A stretch of 64,000 bases of DNA from NCBI RefSeq assembly GCF_001269345.1, contig NZ_CXOP01000002.1, forward strand, positions 1,984,853-2,048,852. Direction: 5' to 3'. This document shows positions 1 to 7,867 of this stretch, in pieces (the stretch's first letter is position 1; every line of letters starts with the position of its first letter). The notes below the pieces were generated by a model that saw only the letters and a program-made list of their open reading frames with translations, was not told the DNA's origin and did not search any database. This DNA is from Limnohabitans sp. 2KL-27. Its GTDB lineage: Bacteria; Pseudomonadota; Gammaproteobacteria; Burkholderiales; Burkholderiaceae_C. Made by a program: the position numbers and the translations under genes.

Positions 1-1
1 G

Positions 2-556
2 AACAATTTCATCTTCGCCAGCCGTTGGCTGCAACTGCCCTTGTATTTGGGCCTGATCGCCGCGCAAGCGGTGTACGTTTTCCATTTCTGGGTCGAACTG
101 GTGCACTTGCTGGAAGCGGCCTTTGGCAACCAGCAAGCCTTGCAAGCCCTGATCAACAGCATTGGCTACAAAGCCGATGCGCCCATCACCGCGCTCAATG
201 AGACCGTGATCATGCTGGTCGTGTTGGCCCTGATCGACGTGGTCATGATCTCCAACTTGCTGATCATGGTCATCGTGGGTGGTTATGAAACCTTTGTTTC
301 ACGCCTGAATTTGGAAGACCACCCCGACCAGCCCGAATGGCTGGACCATGTGAATGCCTCCGTGCTCAAGGTCAAACTCGGCACGGCCATCATCGGCATC
401 AGCTCGATCCATCTGCTCAAAACCTTCATCAACGCAGCCAACTACGACGAAAAAGTGCTGATGTGGCAAACCCTGATCCACATGGCATTCTTGCTCAGCG
501 CGATTGCGATTGCCTATGCCGACCGCCTGATGTCGCACCACGACAAATCCCACTGA
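2..556 (+). CDS. UPF0114 (YqhA-type) membrane protein, 5' end cut by window
   Basis: The reading frame is open from the first bases, so the true start lies upstream; an internal TTG at 41 is not a credible start. Visible residues begin [18 protein letters not shown], the usual N-terminal region of UPF0114 proteins. Three or four hydrophobic segments can be seen ([36 protein letters not shown] then [48 protein letters not shown]), with the conserved [10 protein letters not shown] stretch. This is an inner-membrane protein of unknown function. It lies 46 bp ahead of the fumarase gene on the same strand, with no terminator between them, so the two may be co-transcribed. Family assignment is by recognition of the motif pattern. 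Confidence 0.8.
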   Translation, partial: NNFIFASRWLQLPLYLGLIAAQAVYVFHFWVELVHLLEAAFGNQQALQALINSIGYKADAPITALNETVIMLVVLALIDVVMISNLLIMVIVGGYETFVSRLNLEDHPDQPEWLDHVNASVLKVKLGTAIIGISSIHLLKTFINAANYDEKVLMWQTLIHMAFLLSAIAIAYADRLMSHHDKSH

Positions 557-602
557 GCCACTGACAACGACCGTTTTTTGATTTCCTCGGGATCACATCA
601 CC

Positions 603-2156
603 ATGACCACACTGATCAAACAAGACGACCTGATCGAATCCGTCGCCGCCGCCCTGCAATACATCAGCTACTACCACCCGGCCGACTTCATTTCCCATCT
701 GGCCAGCGCCTACGAGCGAGAACAAAGCCCTGCGGCCAAAGACGCCATTGCCCAGATCCTGACCAACAGCAAGATGAGCGCGATCGGTCACCGCCCGATT
801 TGCCAAGACACTGGCATCGTGAACGTGTTCCTTGAAGTGGGCATGGACGTGAAATTTGACGGCTTCACCGGCAGCTTGGAAGACGCTGTGAACGAAGGCG
901 TGCGCCGCGGCTACAACTATGCAGACAACATGTTGCGCGCCTCCGTCGTGTCCGACCCGCACTTCAACCGCAAGAACACCAAGGACAACACGCCTGCCGT
1001 GATCTTCACCAAGATCGTGCCCGGCCACCATGTGCACGTGACCGTGGCGGCCAAAGGCGGCGGCAGCGAAAACAAGTCCAAGATGATCATGCTCAACCCC
1101 GGCGACAGCATCGTCGACTGGGTTTTGAAGACCGTTCCCACCATGGGCGCCGGCTGGTGCCCGCCTGGCATGCTGGGCATCGGCATTGGCGGTACCGCTG
1201 AAAAAGCCGTGCTCATGGCCAAGGAAAGCCTGATGGACGACCTCAACATGTACCAGTTGCTCGACAAATCGAGCCAAGGCGCCAAGCTCGACCCCGTCGA
1301 AGAAATGCGCCTGGAGCTCTATCACAAAGTCAACGCCCTGGGCATTGGTGCGCAAGGCCTTGGCGGCCTGACCACCGTGCTCGACATCAAGATCAAGATG
1401 TACCCCACCCACGCGGCCTCCAAGCCCGTGGCCATGATCCCCAATTGCGCGGCCACCCGCCATGCCCACTTTGTGCTCGACGGCTCCGGCCCGAGCTACC
1501 TTGAAGCCCCGTCTTTGGACCTGTGGCCCAACGTGGGCTGGACGGCCGATACTGAAAAAAGCCAGCGCGTGGACCTCAACACCCTGACGCCCGAACAAGT
1601 GGCTGCCTGGAAACCCGGCCAAACCTTGCTGCTGAACGGCAAGATGCTCACGGGCCGAGACGCGGCGCACAAGCGCATCCAGGACATGCTGGCCAAAGGC
1701 GAGCCCCTGCCTGTGAGTTTCAAGAACCGCGTGATTTACTATGTCGGCCCCGTGGACCCGGTCGGCGACGAGGCCGTAGGCCCGGCAGGCCCCACCACCG
1801 CCACCCGCATGGACGGCTTCACCGAGATGATGCTGGCCAACACCGGCCTGATCGCCATGATCGGCAAGGCCGAGCGCGGCCCGGTCGCGATCGAAGCCAT
1901 CAAAAAGCACAAAAGCGCTTACCTGATGGCTGTGGGCGGCGCCGCTTACCTGGTGTCCAAAGCCATCAAGCATGCCCAGGTGGTGGGCTTTGGCGACATG
2001 GGCATGGAAGCCATTTACGAATTCGACGTGGTCGACATGCCCGTCACTGTGGCGGTCGATGCAGGCGGCACCAGCGCCCACATCACCGGCCCAGCCGAAT
2101 GGCAAAAGCGCATCGCCACCGGCGAATTCAAGGGCATTGGCGTCACAGCAGGTTGA
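603..2156 (+). CDS. fumA: Fumarate hydratase, class I (iron-sulfur)
   Basis: A 517-aa protein matching the single-chain class I fumarase family, which interconverts fumarate and malate in the cytosolic TCA cycle using an oxygen-sensitive [4Fe-4S] cluster. The three cluster cysteines expected for the family are visible: C67 in HRPICQDTG, C186 in GWCPPGMLG and C282 in IPNCAATRH. The N-terminal alpha-like region is followed by the C-terminal beta-like swivel region (GKMLTGRDAAHKR, PAGPTTATRMD). No strong Shine-Dalgarno sequence precedes the ATG, but the start gives the normal family N-terminus. An intrinsic terminator follows the stop within 20 bp. Class II FumC is excluded by the sequence type. 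Confidence 0.93.
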   Translation: MTTLIKQDDLIESVAAALQYISYYHPADFISHLASAYEREQSPAAKDAIAQILTNSKMSAIGHRPICQDTGIVNVFLEVGMDVKFDGFTGSLEDAVNEGVRRGYNYADNMLRASVVSDPHFNRKNTKDNTPAVIFTKIVPGHHVHVTVAAKGGGSENKSKMIMLNPGDSIVDWVLKTVPTMGAGWCPPGMLGIGIGGTAEKAVLMAKESLMDDLNMYQLLDKSSQGAKLDPVEEMRLELYHKVNALGIGAQGLGGLTTVLDIKIKMYPTHAASKPVAMIPNCAATRHAHFVLDGSGPSYLEAPSLDLWPNVGWTADTEKSQRVDLNTLTPEQVAAWKPGQTLLLNGKMLTGRDAAHKRIQDMLAKGEPLPVSFKNRVIYYVGPVDPVGDEAVGPAGPTTATRMDGFTEMMLANTGLIAMIGKAERGPVAIEAIKKHKSAYLMAVGGAAYLVSKAIKHAQVVGFGDMGMEAIYEFDVVDMPVTVAVDAGGTSAHITGPAEWQKRIATGEFKGIGVTAG

Positions 2157-2174
2157 TGGACCACTTGTTGACCA

Positions 2175-2196
2175 GGCCGCGAAAGCGGCCTTTTTT
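2175..2196 (+). terminator. Intrinsic terminator after fumarase
   Basis: A perfect 6-bp stem GGCCGC/GCGGCC with a GAAA tetraloop is followed at once by six T residues. It closes the fumarase transcript and ends only 15 bp before the murI start codon. Confidence 0.9.
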
Positions 2197-2211
2197 CAAA
2201 CCGCCCGCACC

Positions 2212-3075
2212 ATGACTTCTGACCAGCGCCCCATCGGCGTTTTTGACAGCGGCATTGGCGGCCTGAGTGTGTTGCAGGCCTTGAAAAAAGAACTGCCAAA
2301 CGAACGGTTTGTCTACTTGGCCGACAACGCACACGCGCCCTATGGTGAAAAAAATGAAACCTTCATCAGCGAGCGCACTCATGCGATTACCGATTACCTG
2401 CTGACCCAGCACCACATCAAAGCCCTGGTCGTGGCCTGCAACACCGCCACCGCAGCGGCCATCCATGAATTGCGTGCACGCTACCTTGCACTGCCGATGG
2501 TGGGGCTGGAGCCTGCGCTCAAACCGGCCTTGGCCCTGAGCCACACCCGCCGCATTGGCGTGATGGCCACCCGTGGCACGGTGAACAGCGAGAAATTCGC
2601 CCGCCTGCTGGCCAGCGTGCAAACCGAAGCACATTTTGAGGTGCAAGCCTGCAACGGACTGGCCTTGGCCATCGAACAAAGCACCCTGCCCGCTCAGGCC
2701 GCGGCTGCGCAAGTACAGATCTCGCACTTGCTGCAAACCTACACCCAGGCCTTAGGCCGTTTTGGCAAGGCCCCTGGTCAGATGGACACCCTGGTCCTGG
2801 GCTGCACCCACTATGTGTTTGTCGAAAAAGATTTGCGCCAACTGTTAGGACCCGATGTTCAACTGATCTCGACAGGCGAACCTGTGGCGCGGCAAACGCA
2901 CCGCTTGCTGGCTGCGGCCGAGTTGCTGAACCATGAGACCACCGATGGGGCAGCGCAACCCATGCGTTTGTTGACCACGGGCGATTTGCAAGGCCTGCAA
3001 GCCGCCGCCCAGCGCTGGTTGGACTTGCCTGCCAACTGCTGCGAGGCCGTGCCAGCCTCCCTGCAAGCCGAGTGA
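2212..3075 (+). CDS. murI: Glutamate racemase
   Basis: A 287-aa protein converting L- to D-glutamate for peptidoglycan precursors. The ATG at 2212 gives the standard N-terminus (GVFDSGIGGLSVL). An open frame extends upstream into the fumarase 3' end, but that part is not family-like. The two catalytic cysteines are C76 in VVACNTATAAA and C198 in LGCTHYVF. The start sits only 15 bp after the terminator of the fumarase gene and has no visible ribosome-binding site, so its promoter must lie in or before that hairpin. The stop codon directly abuts the stop codon of the convergent MFS gene. Confidence 0.93.
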   Translation: MTSDQRPIGVFDSGIGGLSVLQALKKELPNERFVYLADNAHAPYGEKNETFISERTHAITDYLLTQHHIKALVVACNTATAAAIHELRARYLALPMVGLEPALKPALALSHTRRIGVMATRGTVNSEKFARLLASVQTEAHFEVQACNGLALAIEQSTLPAQAAAAQVQISHLLQTYTQALGRFGKAPGQMDTLVLGCTHYVFVEKDLRQLLGPDVQLISTGEPVARQTHRLLAAAELLNHETTDGAAQPMRLLTTGDLQGLQAAAQRWLDLPANCCEAVPASLQAE

Positions 3076-4377
3076 TCAGGCGGGCGATTGCGCCGCCAAG
3101 CGGCCACGCTCCACGTCCACCGGCATCAACAACACCAGGCCCAGAACAAACAACAAAGAGGTCGAGCCAATCGCCAAGCGCTGGTTGCCGTCACTGAGCC
3201 AAGTGATCAGTCCATAGGTCAGAGGCCCCAGAATGCTGGCCAGACGGATGGCAAAAGTCCACAGGCCAAAAAACTCACCCAGGCGCTGTGAAGGCACCAT
3301 CAAGCCCGCCATGGCCCGGCCCGAAGACTGGCTCGAGCCCATGCAAAAACCGGCAATCCCCGCCGCCCACCAAAACGTGGCCTTGTCGGTGGACAGCGCC
3401 GCGATGAAGCAGGTTGCCACCCAGCCCACCAGCGTCAATGACAGCGTCAGCTTGTGGCCGATGCGGTCTTGCACATGCCCCAGCAAAAAGGCCCCGGCAA
3501 AAGCGGCCAAGTTGAGCACAAAGATCAGCACCATGGTTTCTTGCGGCTGAAAACCGATGACTTGCTCGGCATAAATGGCCGCCAGCGTGATGGCCACGGC
3601 CACACCGCCCTGATAAGCCACCGCGCATGCCAACAAACGGGTGAAATCTCGGTAAGGCATGGCCTCGCGCAGCGTCTGACGCAACCGGCGCAGGCTTTGC
3701 AACACGGTCACCACCGGGGCATTCGCTTGCGGCGGCGAGTGCTCGCGCAGCAAGGCAAAGGTCACCAAGGCCGCCCCACCATACAGGGCTGCCGTGATCC
3801 ACATGGTCACCGGCACAAACTGCCCCCCTGTCTCGCCACGCGCTTGGGCCGCCAGCACATAAGCCAAGCAGATGCCCAGGGTCAGCATGCCGCCGATGTA
3901 ACCCAAAGACCAACCCCAGCCACTGACACGGCCCATGGCCTGCGGCTTGGCCAGTTCAGGTAAAAACGAGGCCGTCAGCGACTCGCCGTAAGAAAAGAAA
4001 GTGTTCGACAGCACCAGAATGAACAAGCCCAGCGCCACCTGGCCCGGCCCCACCAGTGACAAAGCCGCCGTGCTGATCACACAACCCGCCGTGACCCACA
4101 TCAGCATGCGCTTTTTACCTGCCACCCGGTCGGCCCAGGCACCCAGCCCAGGCATGGTGAGCATCACGATCAAATACGAGAGGCTCAGGCCCGATGTCCA
4201 AGCCAAGGTCGCCCAATCGGCCCCATCGGCCACACCGCCCACAAAATAGGCGGCAAACACGGCCGTGATGACCACCGTGGAATAACCCGAATTGGCGAAG
4301 TCGTACATGGCCCAGCCAAAGACCTCGCGCAAGCGCACACCTGGGTTCAGTGCAGAACGAATGCCTTGGGCGTTCAT
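3076..4377 (-). CDS. MFS transporter, UMF1/Atg22-like family
   Basis: A 433-aa polytopic membrane protein with about 12 hydrophobic segments. The N-terminal signature FGWAMYDFANSGYSTVVITAVF is typical of the UMF1 (Atg22-like) branch of the major facilitator superfamily. The loop after TM2, GAWADRVAGKKRML, is the usual MFS D-R-x-G-[KR]-R/K motif. The substrate is unknown; eukaryotic Atg22 exports amino acids from vacuoles, but this does not transfer safely to bacteria. The gene is convergent with murI with no spacer, and the next gene upstream on its strand (DUF protein) ends 12 bp before its start, suggesting co-transcription with it. Confidence 0.85.
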   Translation of the reverse strand: MNAQGIRSALNPGVRLREVFGWAMYDFANSGYSTVVITAVFAAYFVGGVADGADWATLAWTSGLSLSYLIVMLTMPGLGAWADRVAGKKRMLMWVTAGCVISTAALSLVGPGQVALGLFILVLSNTFFSYGESLTASFLPELAKPQAMGRVSGWGWSLGYIGGMLTLGICLAYVLAAQARGETGGQFVPVTMWITAALYGGAALVTFALLREHSPPQANAPVVTVLQSLRRLRQTLREAMPYRDFTRLLACAVAYQGGVAVAITLAAIYAEQVIGFQPQETMVLIFVLNLAAFAGAFLLGHVQDRIGHKLTLSLTLVGWVATCFIAALSTDKATFWWAAGIAGFCMGSSQSSGRAMAGLMVPSQRLGEFFGLWTFAIRLASILGPLTYGLITWLSDGNQRLAIGSTSLLFVLGLVLLMPVDVERGRLAAQSPA

Positions 4378-4389
4378 GCTGTGGACCGA

Positions 4390-5016
4390 TCAGTGCAGGT
4401 GGCGCGGGCGGCGTCCACCGCCACCATGGCCATTGCCGCCGCCCGGGCCACGAGGCGGTTTGCCAATGTCCAAAGAACTGACCAGACTGTCAAAGCGCTG
4501 GCTGAAGAGTTTGTCGATCTCGGTCACCACGCCTGACAGCTCCGCACCGTCAAAATGGCGCTCCATCATGTTGACCACGTCGTGCACCAGCAAATCGCGC
4601 TGGGCCTGCATGATCGCCCCCGGATCAGGCCCCACGAACAGCATCACGAAATCGTCGCGCGACTCGCCCCCGCTGGCCTCATCCTCGTCGTCGAATTCGG
4701 TGTCGTAAAAGGTGACCTCGATCTGGGTGCCTGCAGAGGACAAGTCATTGAGGTTCATGCACAGGTCATCCATCACCATGCGGAAATCGTCGTCGCCGCG
4801 CACCGTCCAGCACAGGTTCAGGCGCTGGGTGGTGCTGTCAAAACGGATGCCAGGCTCTTCTTCGTAAAGGCTCACAGCGCCTTCTTGCAAAGAGCGCGCC
4901 CCAGCGTAATGCCATAGCGGCTTGAGCGCCTCCTGAATTGCCTTGATCTCCGTGCCGGGTTTGATCGGCACATCACCATGCACGTGAATTTCAAGCGGTG
5001 CGTTATCGTGGTTCAT
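4390..5016 (-). CDS. Conserved Burkholderiales protein (DUF6806-like), Gly/His-rich tail
   Basis: A 208-aa soluble acidic protein starting MNHDNAPLEIHVHGDV. The start is fixed by a good ribosome-binding site (AGAGGAAAA). A longer in-frame extension would run into the tRNA-Leu gene and is rejected. Features are a conserved central block (LYEEEPGIRFD, CWTVRGDDDFRMVMDDLC), an acidic stretch FDDEDEASGGE and a C-terminal tail rich in Gly, His and Arg. It resembles a conserved family of Comamonadaceae/Burkholderiales that I believe is DUF6806; its function is not known. The start lies 18 nt after the mature 3' end of tRNA-Leu on the same strand, so a tRNA-mRNA cotranscript is likely. Confidence 0.7.
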   Translation of the reverse strand: MNHDNAPLEIHVHGDVPIKPGTEIKAIQEALKPLWHYAGARSLQEGAVSLYEEEPGIRFDSTTQRLNLCWTVRGDDDFRMVMDDLCMNLNDLSSAGTQIEVTFYDTEFDDEDEASGGESRDDFVMLFVGPDPGAIMQAQRDLLVHDVVNMMERHFDGAELSGVVTEIDKLFSQRFDSLVSSLDIGKPPRGPGGGNGHGGGGRRPRHLH

Positions 5017-5034
5017 GATGATGTTTTCCTCTGA

Positions 5035-5126
5035 TGGTGCCCCGAGCCGGAATCGAACCGGCACGCCCCTTTTCAGGAAGCAACGGATTTTAAGTCCGGT
5101 GTGTCTACCAGTTTCACCACCGGGGC
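5035..5126 (-). tRNA. tRNA-Leu (anticodon TAA)
   Basis: 92 nt including an encoded CCA end. The acceptor stem GCCCCGG pairs with TCGGGGC. The D-loop contains GGTAGACAC, the anticodon loop is CTTAAAA (TAA), a long class II variable arm follows, and the T-arm GCCGGTTCGATTCCGGC is regular. The first pair of the anticodon stem as I drew it (C/T) is not canonical. It is in the same orientation as the Gly and Cys tRNAs at 7.7-8.2 kb. Confidence 0.95.
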
Positions 5127-5165
5127 AGAGCGCTTATTGTGCCTTGTTAACGCGCGGTTTCTGCT

Positions 5166-5558
5166 TCAGTGGATCTGCAAATTCAGCATGGCCAATGCAA
5201 ACAAGCCCACCACCGTGAGGTACGCCGCCGACCAGACCATGGTGCGCCATTTGGCTTTGTTGGTGACATAGAAAAAAACATAAGCCACCCGCGCAGCAAT
5301 GAAGAACAAGGCCAGAGCGTCCACTGTGACCGGATCGACCCCGGTGAGCAAGGCCAGGACCACACCGACGGCAAAAAACGGAAAAGCCTCGAAACAATTG
5401 GCCTGGGCGGCATTGGCCCGCGCCCTGAACCCGGTTTGGCTGGCCAGCCAAGCACGGGGGTCGCTGTTGTCGTAACCCTTGAAGCCCGATTTGGCAATGC
5501 CTGCACACACCACGGGCATGATGCCCGCCACCAACACGGCGCCATAAGAAATGAACAT
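5166..5558 (-). CDS. MAPEG family membrane protein
   Basis: A 130-aa protein with four hydrophobic segments, matching the MAPEG superfamily (membrane-associated proteins in eicosanoid and glutathione metabolism). Bacterial members such as YecN/Y1077-type proteins mostly have no known substrate. Visible family features are SGFKGYDNSDPRAWLASQTG after the first segment, RARANAAQANCFEAFPFFAVGV (the conserved A-x-N-x-x-E-xx-P region) and ARVAYVFFYVTNKAKWRT. The start is supported by AGGAGAG seven bases upstream. A terminator for the upstream small gene lies 50 bp before it, so it has its own promoter. It is followed by the tRNA-Leu gene on the same strand. Confidence 0.85.
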   Translation of the reverse strand: MFISYGAVLVAGIMPVVCAGIAKSGFKGYDNSDPRAWLASQTGFRARANAAQANCFEAFPFFAVGVVLALLTGVDPVTVDALALFFIAARVAYVFFYVTNKAKWRTMVWSAAYLTVVGLFALAMLNLQIH

Positions 5559-5607
5559 TCAGCTCTCCTGGATGAGCGGCACGACCTGAAAAGGCCCCGC
5601 AAAGATC

Positions 5608-5637
5608 GAAAAAAAAGCCACTGAGTTCATCAGTGGC
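5608..5637 (-). terminator. Intrinsic terminator of the 56-aa protein gene
   Basis: On the minus strand, an 8-bp stem GCCACTGA/TCAGTGGC with a 5-nt loop is followed by a run of T residues. It lies 37 bp after the stop codon of the small basic protein, which supports that gene being expressed as its own unit. Confidence 0.85.
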
Positions 5638-5673
5638 TCGGCACTGGCCCGGCAAACGCCGGACGCACCGGGT

Positions 5674-5844
5674 TCAACCGCCCTTTTTGGAGCGCTTACC
5701 GGGGTTTTTCTTGGTGCGAGTGGCGACACCGCGCTCCAAGCTCACGCGCTGGCCACGGCCGCCTGTGCGCAAGGTCACGCCTGGCAAAGCGGGCAATGGG
5801 GGGGTGAATTTACGATCTGCTTCGGTGACGATTTTGTTGCCCAT
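5674..5844 (-). CDS. Small basic protein of 56 aa, unknown function
   Basis: A short frame beginning MGNKIVTEADRKFTPPLPAL and ending in a Lys/Arg-rich tail (ATRTKKNPGKRSKKGG). It has a GGAG ribosome-binding site in CGGAGCCACAG ahead of the ATG and a strong intrinsic terminator just downstream, so it looks like a genuine monocistronic gene. The charge and the RGQR and KKNPGKR motifs suggest nucleic-acid or ribosome contact, but this is inference only. I have an impression of similar short hypothetical proteins in Comamonadaceae but cannot name a family. Confidence 0.6.
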   Translation of the reverse strand: MGNKIVTEADRKFTPPLPALPGVTLRTGGRGQRVSLERGVATRTKKNPGKRSKKGG

Positions 5845-5975
5845 CTGTGGCTCCGGATAAAAAAATGCAAAACGGTATTAAGCCACAAGAATGCGCCTTT
5901 TTTGCCGTCAGCCCCTTTGAAGTTGCGCCCTGCATGCGCAGATTCAGCGGTTTCGACTGGCGATAAACTGCCCGC

Positions 5976-6515
5976 ATGGACTACACCCTGCTCCTGATCG
6001 TCGCTTATTTCGCCTTGCTGGCGATCAACCTGCGCAAACGCTGGGGCGTCATTGAAGGCCCGTGGCTTTTCTTCTTTCGGGCATTTTTCCCGAATTGGAA
6101 GTTTTACCACGGCATCAACCCCGCGCCGCGCTTGTATGTGCGCGGCCAATCCGAATCCGGCGACTGGACCGACTGGCGGCTGCTTTACCCCCGGATCCCC
6201 AGACAAGCGTGGCACCTTTTTCACAATGCTGCCGTCAATTTGGCCTTGACGCATCAAAACCTGGTTGACCATCTGGCCAACGACATCAACGATTTACCCG
6301 ATGGGGCAGACATCCGTGAACGCGTCACTTACCAACTGGTCAGCCGACTTGCGAGGGAAGCCATCGAGGGTGGTTCTTGGGGCCACGCCCCCATGATGCA
6401 GGCATCACCCGTCGCCAGGCTTTGTGCCTATCAGTTTGAATTGAGGGTCGAACTGCCCGATGGCGCCAGCAGTGAACGCATGCTGCAATCCCCCGTGGTG
6501 CCAACATGGAACTGA
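5976..6515 (+). CDS. Hypothetical membrane-anchored protein, partner of HTTM-like gene
   Basis: A 179-aa protein with one N-terminal membrane segment (YTLLLIVAYFALLAINL) followed by a soluble part. The motif FFRAFFPNWKFYHGINPAPRLYVR and the W-rich stretch DWTDWRLLYPRIPRQAWHLF resemble the sequence that accompanies HTTM-type membrane proteins in some bacteria. The 3' end overlaps the next gene by 10 bp, so translation is probably coupled and the products may act together. No catalytic motif is recognised. The start follows a divergent intergenic region of 131 bp in which I see no clear promoter. Confidence 0.7.
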   Translation: MDYTLLLIVAYFALLAINLRKRWGVIEGPWLFFFRAFFPNWKFYHGINPAPRLYVRGQSESGDWTDWRLLYPRIPRQAWHLFHNAAVNLALTHQNLVDHLANDINDLPDGADIRERVTYQLVSRLAREAIEGGSWGHAPMMQASPVARLCAYQFELRVELPDGASSERMLQSPVVPTWN

Positions 6516-7291
6516 CGCTGGCCATCCGCATTTTTGAAGTGCTGCTGGGCCTGAGCTTGGTCATCCAAACTCTGGAATACCTGCGACTGCCAGTGCTGGA
6601 CCGGGTGACCCTCTGGTCCATGCTGTCGCAGGAAATTCCGACCCAGCCCATGTGGCTCAAGAGCAGCGTGAGCCGACTTCTGCAGCCCGGCCCCTACCGC
6701 GCCATGCTGGGTTTGCGACTGGTGCTGGCCATTGCCTTGATGCTGGGCCTGGTCGGTTTGACCGGTGCTGCAGTGTTGTTTCTGATGGCTTTGCTCCTGC
6801 TTTTGCGCTGGCGCGGGGCATTCAATGGGGGCAGCGATTTCATGACCTTGGTCTGCCTGTCGGGCTTGCTCCTGGCGCATCTGGTGGGCGCCTTCGCGGG
6901 CGAGTCCCTGGGGTGGCAAGCGGGTTTTTGGTACGTCAGCCTGCACACGATCAGCTCGTACTTCGTCTCGGGATGGGTGAAGCTGCTGCGCCCGGAATGG
7001 CGCTCAGGGCGCGCCCTCACGCTTTTTCTGGACACTGGCGTGTACGGCCCACTGCCGCAGAGCAGCGTTTTCAGGAACCCCCAAGTCGCCTGGCTTTGCT
7101 CTTGGTCCTTCACCCTGTGGGAAGGCTGCTTTCCTCTGGCATTGTTGGACATCCGGTTGGCACTGGTTTTGTGCGCTGTGGCCGCCCTTTTCCATTTCCT
7201 GGTGTTCTGGTTTTTTGGCCTGAACCGCTTTTTCTGGGCTTGGCTCAGCACATTTCCGGCCATTGTCTACTGTTCGGGCACCGCCTGGTAA
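6506..7291 (+). CDS. HTTM-like multi-pass membrane protein
   Basis: A 261-aa protein with about six hydrophobic segments. The conserved-looking RWRGAFNGGSDFMTL loop and the block ISSYFVSGWVKLLRPEWRSGRALTLFL resemble the HTTM domain (horizontally transferred transmembrane domain, related to vitamin-K-dependent gamma-carboxylase). Only the membrane part is present; no carboxylase C-terminal domain is seen. It overlaps the upstream anchored protein by 10 bp and forms a two-gene unit with it. The function is unknown. The assignment rests on motif resemblance; another small integral membrane family is possible. Confidence 0.6.
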   Translation: MELTLAIRIFEVLLGLSLVIQTLEYLRLPVLDRVTLWSMLSQEIPTQPMWLKSSVSRLLQPGPYRAMLGLRLVLAIALMLGLVGLTGAAVLFLMALLLLLRWRGAFNGGSDFMTLVCLSGLLLAHLVGAFAGESLGWQAGFWYVSLHTISSYFVSGWVKLLRPEWRSGRALTLFLDTGVYGPLPQSSVFRNPQVAWLCSWSFTLWEGCFPLALLDIRLALVLCAVAALFHFLVFWFFGLNRFFWAWLSTFPAIVYCSGTAW

Positions 7292-7383
7292 GGCCTTTTT
7301 TTCCGCCCCGGGCCATGACGAATTGGCGACTGCGTGGTCCAACCATGCCGCGTACGATGGTGTTTTCAACTGCAAGGTCAACC

Positions 7384-7662
7384 ATGAACTCCCCCACATT
7401 GGAATCGTTCACAGCCCAATCCCTTGAAGAAGGCTTCGACGAAATCATCGTCCGCGAGTGGGATGCCAACCTCCAACTCGATACCCACACCCATGCTTTC
7501 GATGTCAGCGCCTATGTCTTGCGGGGCGAGTATTGGCTCACGGTGGGTCAAGAGGTCAAACACCTGAAGGCCGGCGACTACTTTCGCCTCGCGCGAGATG
7601 TTCCTCATGCCGAGCTTTACGGTGCGCAAGGCGCGACCGTGTGGGTGGCCCGGGCCAATTGA
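7384..7662 (+). CDS. Small cupin-domain protein
   Basis: A 92-aa single-domain cupin. The first motif is THTHAFDVSAYVLRGEYWLTVG (metal-binding His pair, then Tyr/Glu positions) and the second is GDYFRLARDVPHAELYG with a conserved His. Such proteins bind a metal or small ligand in a beta-barrel; no substrate can be deduced. I chose the ATG at 7384 because it gives the normal cupin N-terminus; in-frame ATGs at 7315, 7345 and 7360 would add unrelated residues. It follows the HTTM-like gene by 92 bp and may share its transcript. A hairpin follows the stop. Confidence 0.8.
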   Translation: MNSPTLESFTAQSLEEGFDEIIVREWDANLQLDTHTHAFDVSAYVLRGEYWLTVGQEVKHLKAGDYFRLARDVPHAELYGAQGATVWVARAN

Positions 7663-7670
7663 AAAGTCAA

Positions 7671-7706
7671 TAAAAAATGCCTCAGCGGTGTTGACCACTG
7701 AGGCAT
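7671..7706 (-). terminator. Terminator downstream of tRNA-Cys
   Basis: A 9-bp stem ATGCCTCAG/CTGAGGCAT continues across one mismatch into GGT/ACC around a GTTG loop. The minus strand continues with six T residues. It ends the tRNA-Cys transcript 8 bp after the tRNA and may also stop the convergent cupin transcript. Confidence 0.85.
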
Positions 7707-7713
7707 GATTGTT

Positions 7714-7787
7714 TGGAGGCGCGACCCAGAGTCGAACTGGGCTAGACGGATTTGCAATCCGTTGCATAACCGCTTTGCTATCGCGCC
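7714..7787 (-). tRNA. tRNA-Cys (anticodon GCA)
   Basis: 74 nt with encoded CCA. Acceptor GGCGCGA/TCGCGCC, D-arm TAGCAAAGCGGTTA, anticodon stem ACGGA/TCCGT around TTGCAAA (GCA), T-arm CCCAGTTCGACTCTGGG. It has its own terminator downstream and a tRNA-Gly upstream. Confidence 0.96.
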
Positions 7788-7807
7788 AGAATCAAAAACA
7801 CGGTGAC

Positions 7808-7831
7808 AAAAATGGGAAGCTGGTGCTTCCC
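7808..7831 (-). terminator. Terminator after the second tRNA-Gly
   Basis: A perfect 7-bp stem GGGAAGC/GCTTCCC with a 4-nt loop, flanked by A residues on the plus strand (T on the minus strand). It lies 37 bp downstream of the tRNA-Gly at 7868-7943. The same hairpin recurs after the other tRNA-Gly copy. Confidence 0.8.
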
Positions 7832-7867
7832 ATGTTGCGAAAGATGTTGGCACTTCTTTCTTGTGTT

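Noticed and set aside
495..2105. Long minus-strand frame of 536 codons across the fumarase gene
   Set aside because: It is the antisense shadow of a clear class I fumarase. The composition (His, Gly, Val and Ala rich) is typical of reversed GC-rich coding DNA, with no family motif.
5015..5218. Plus-strand frame with GAPSRNRTGTPLFRKQ
   Set aside because: Antisense translation of tRNA-Leu(TAA); the same applies to small frames over the Cys, Gly and Leu(TAG) tRNAs.
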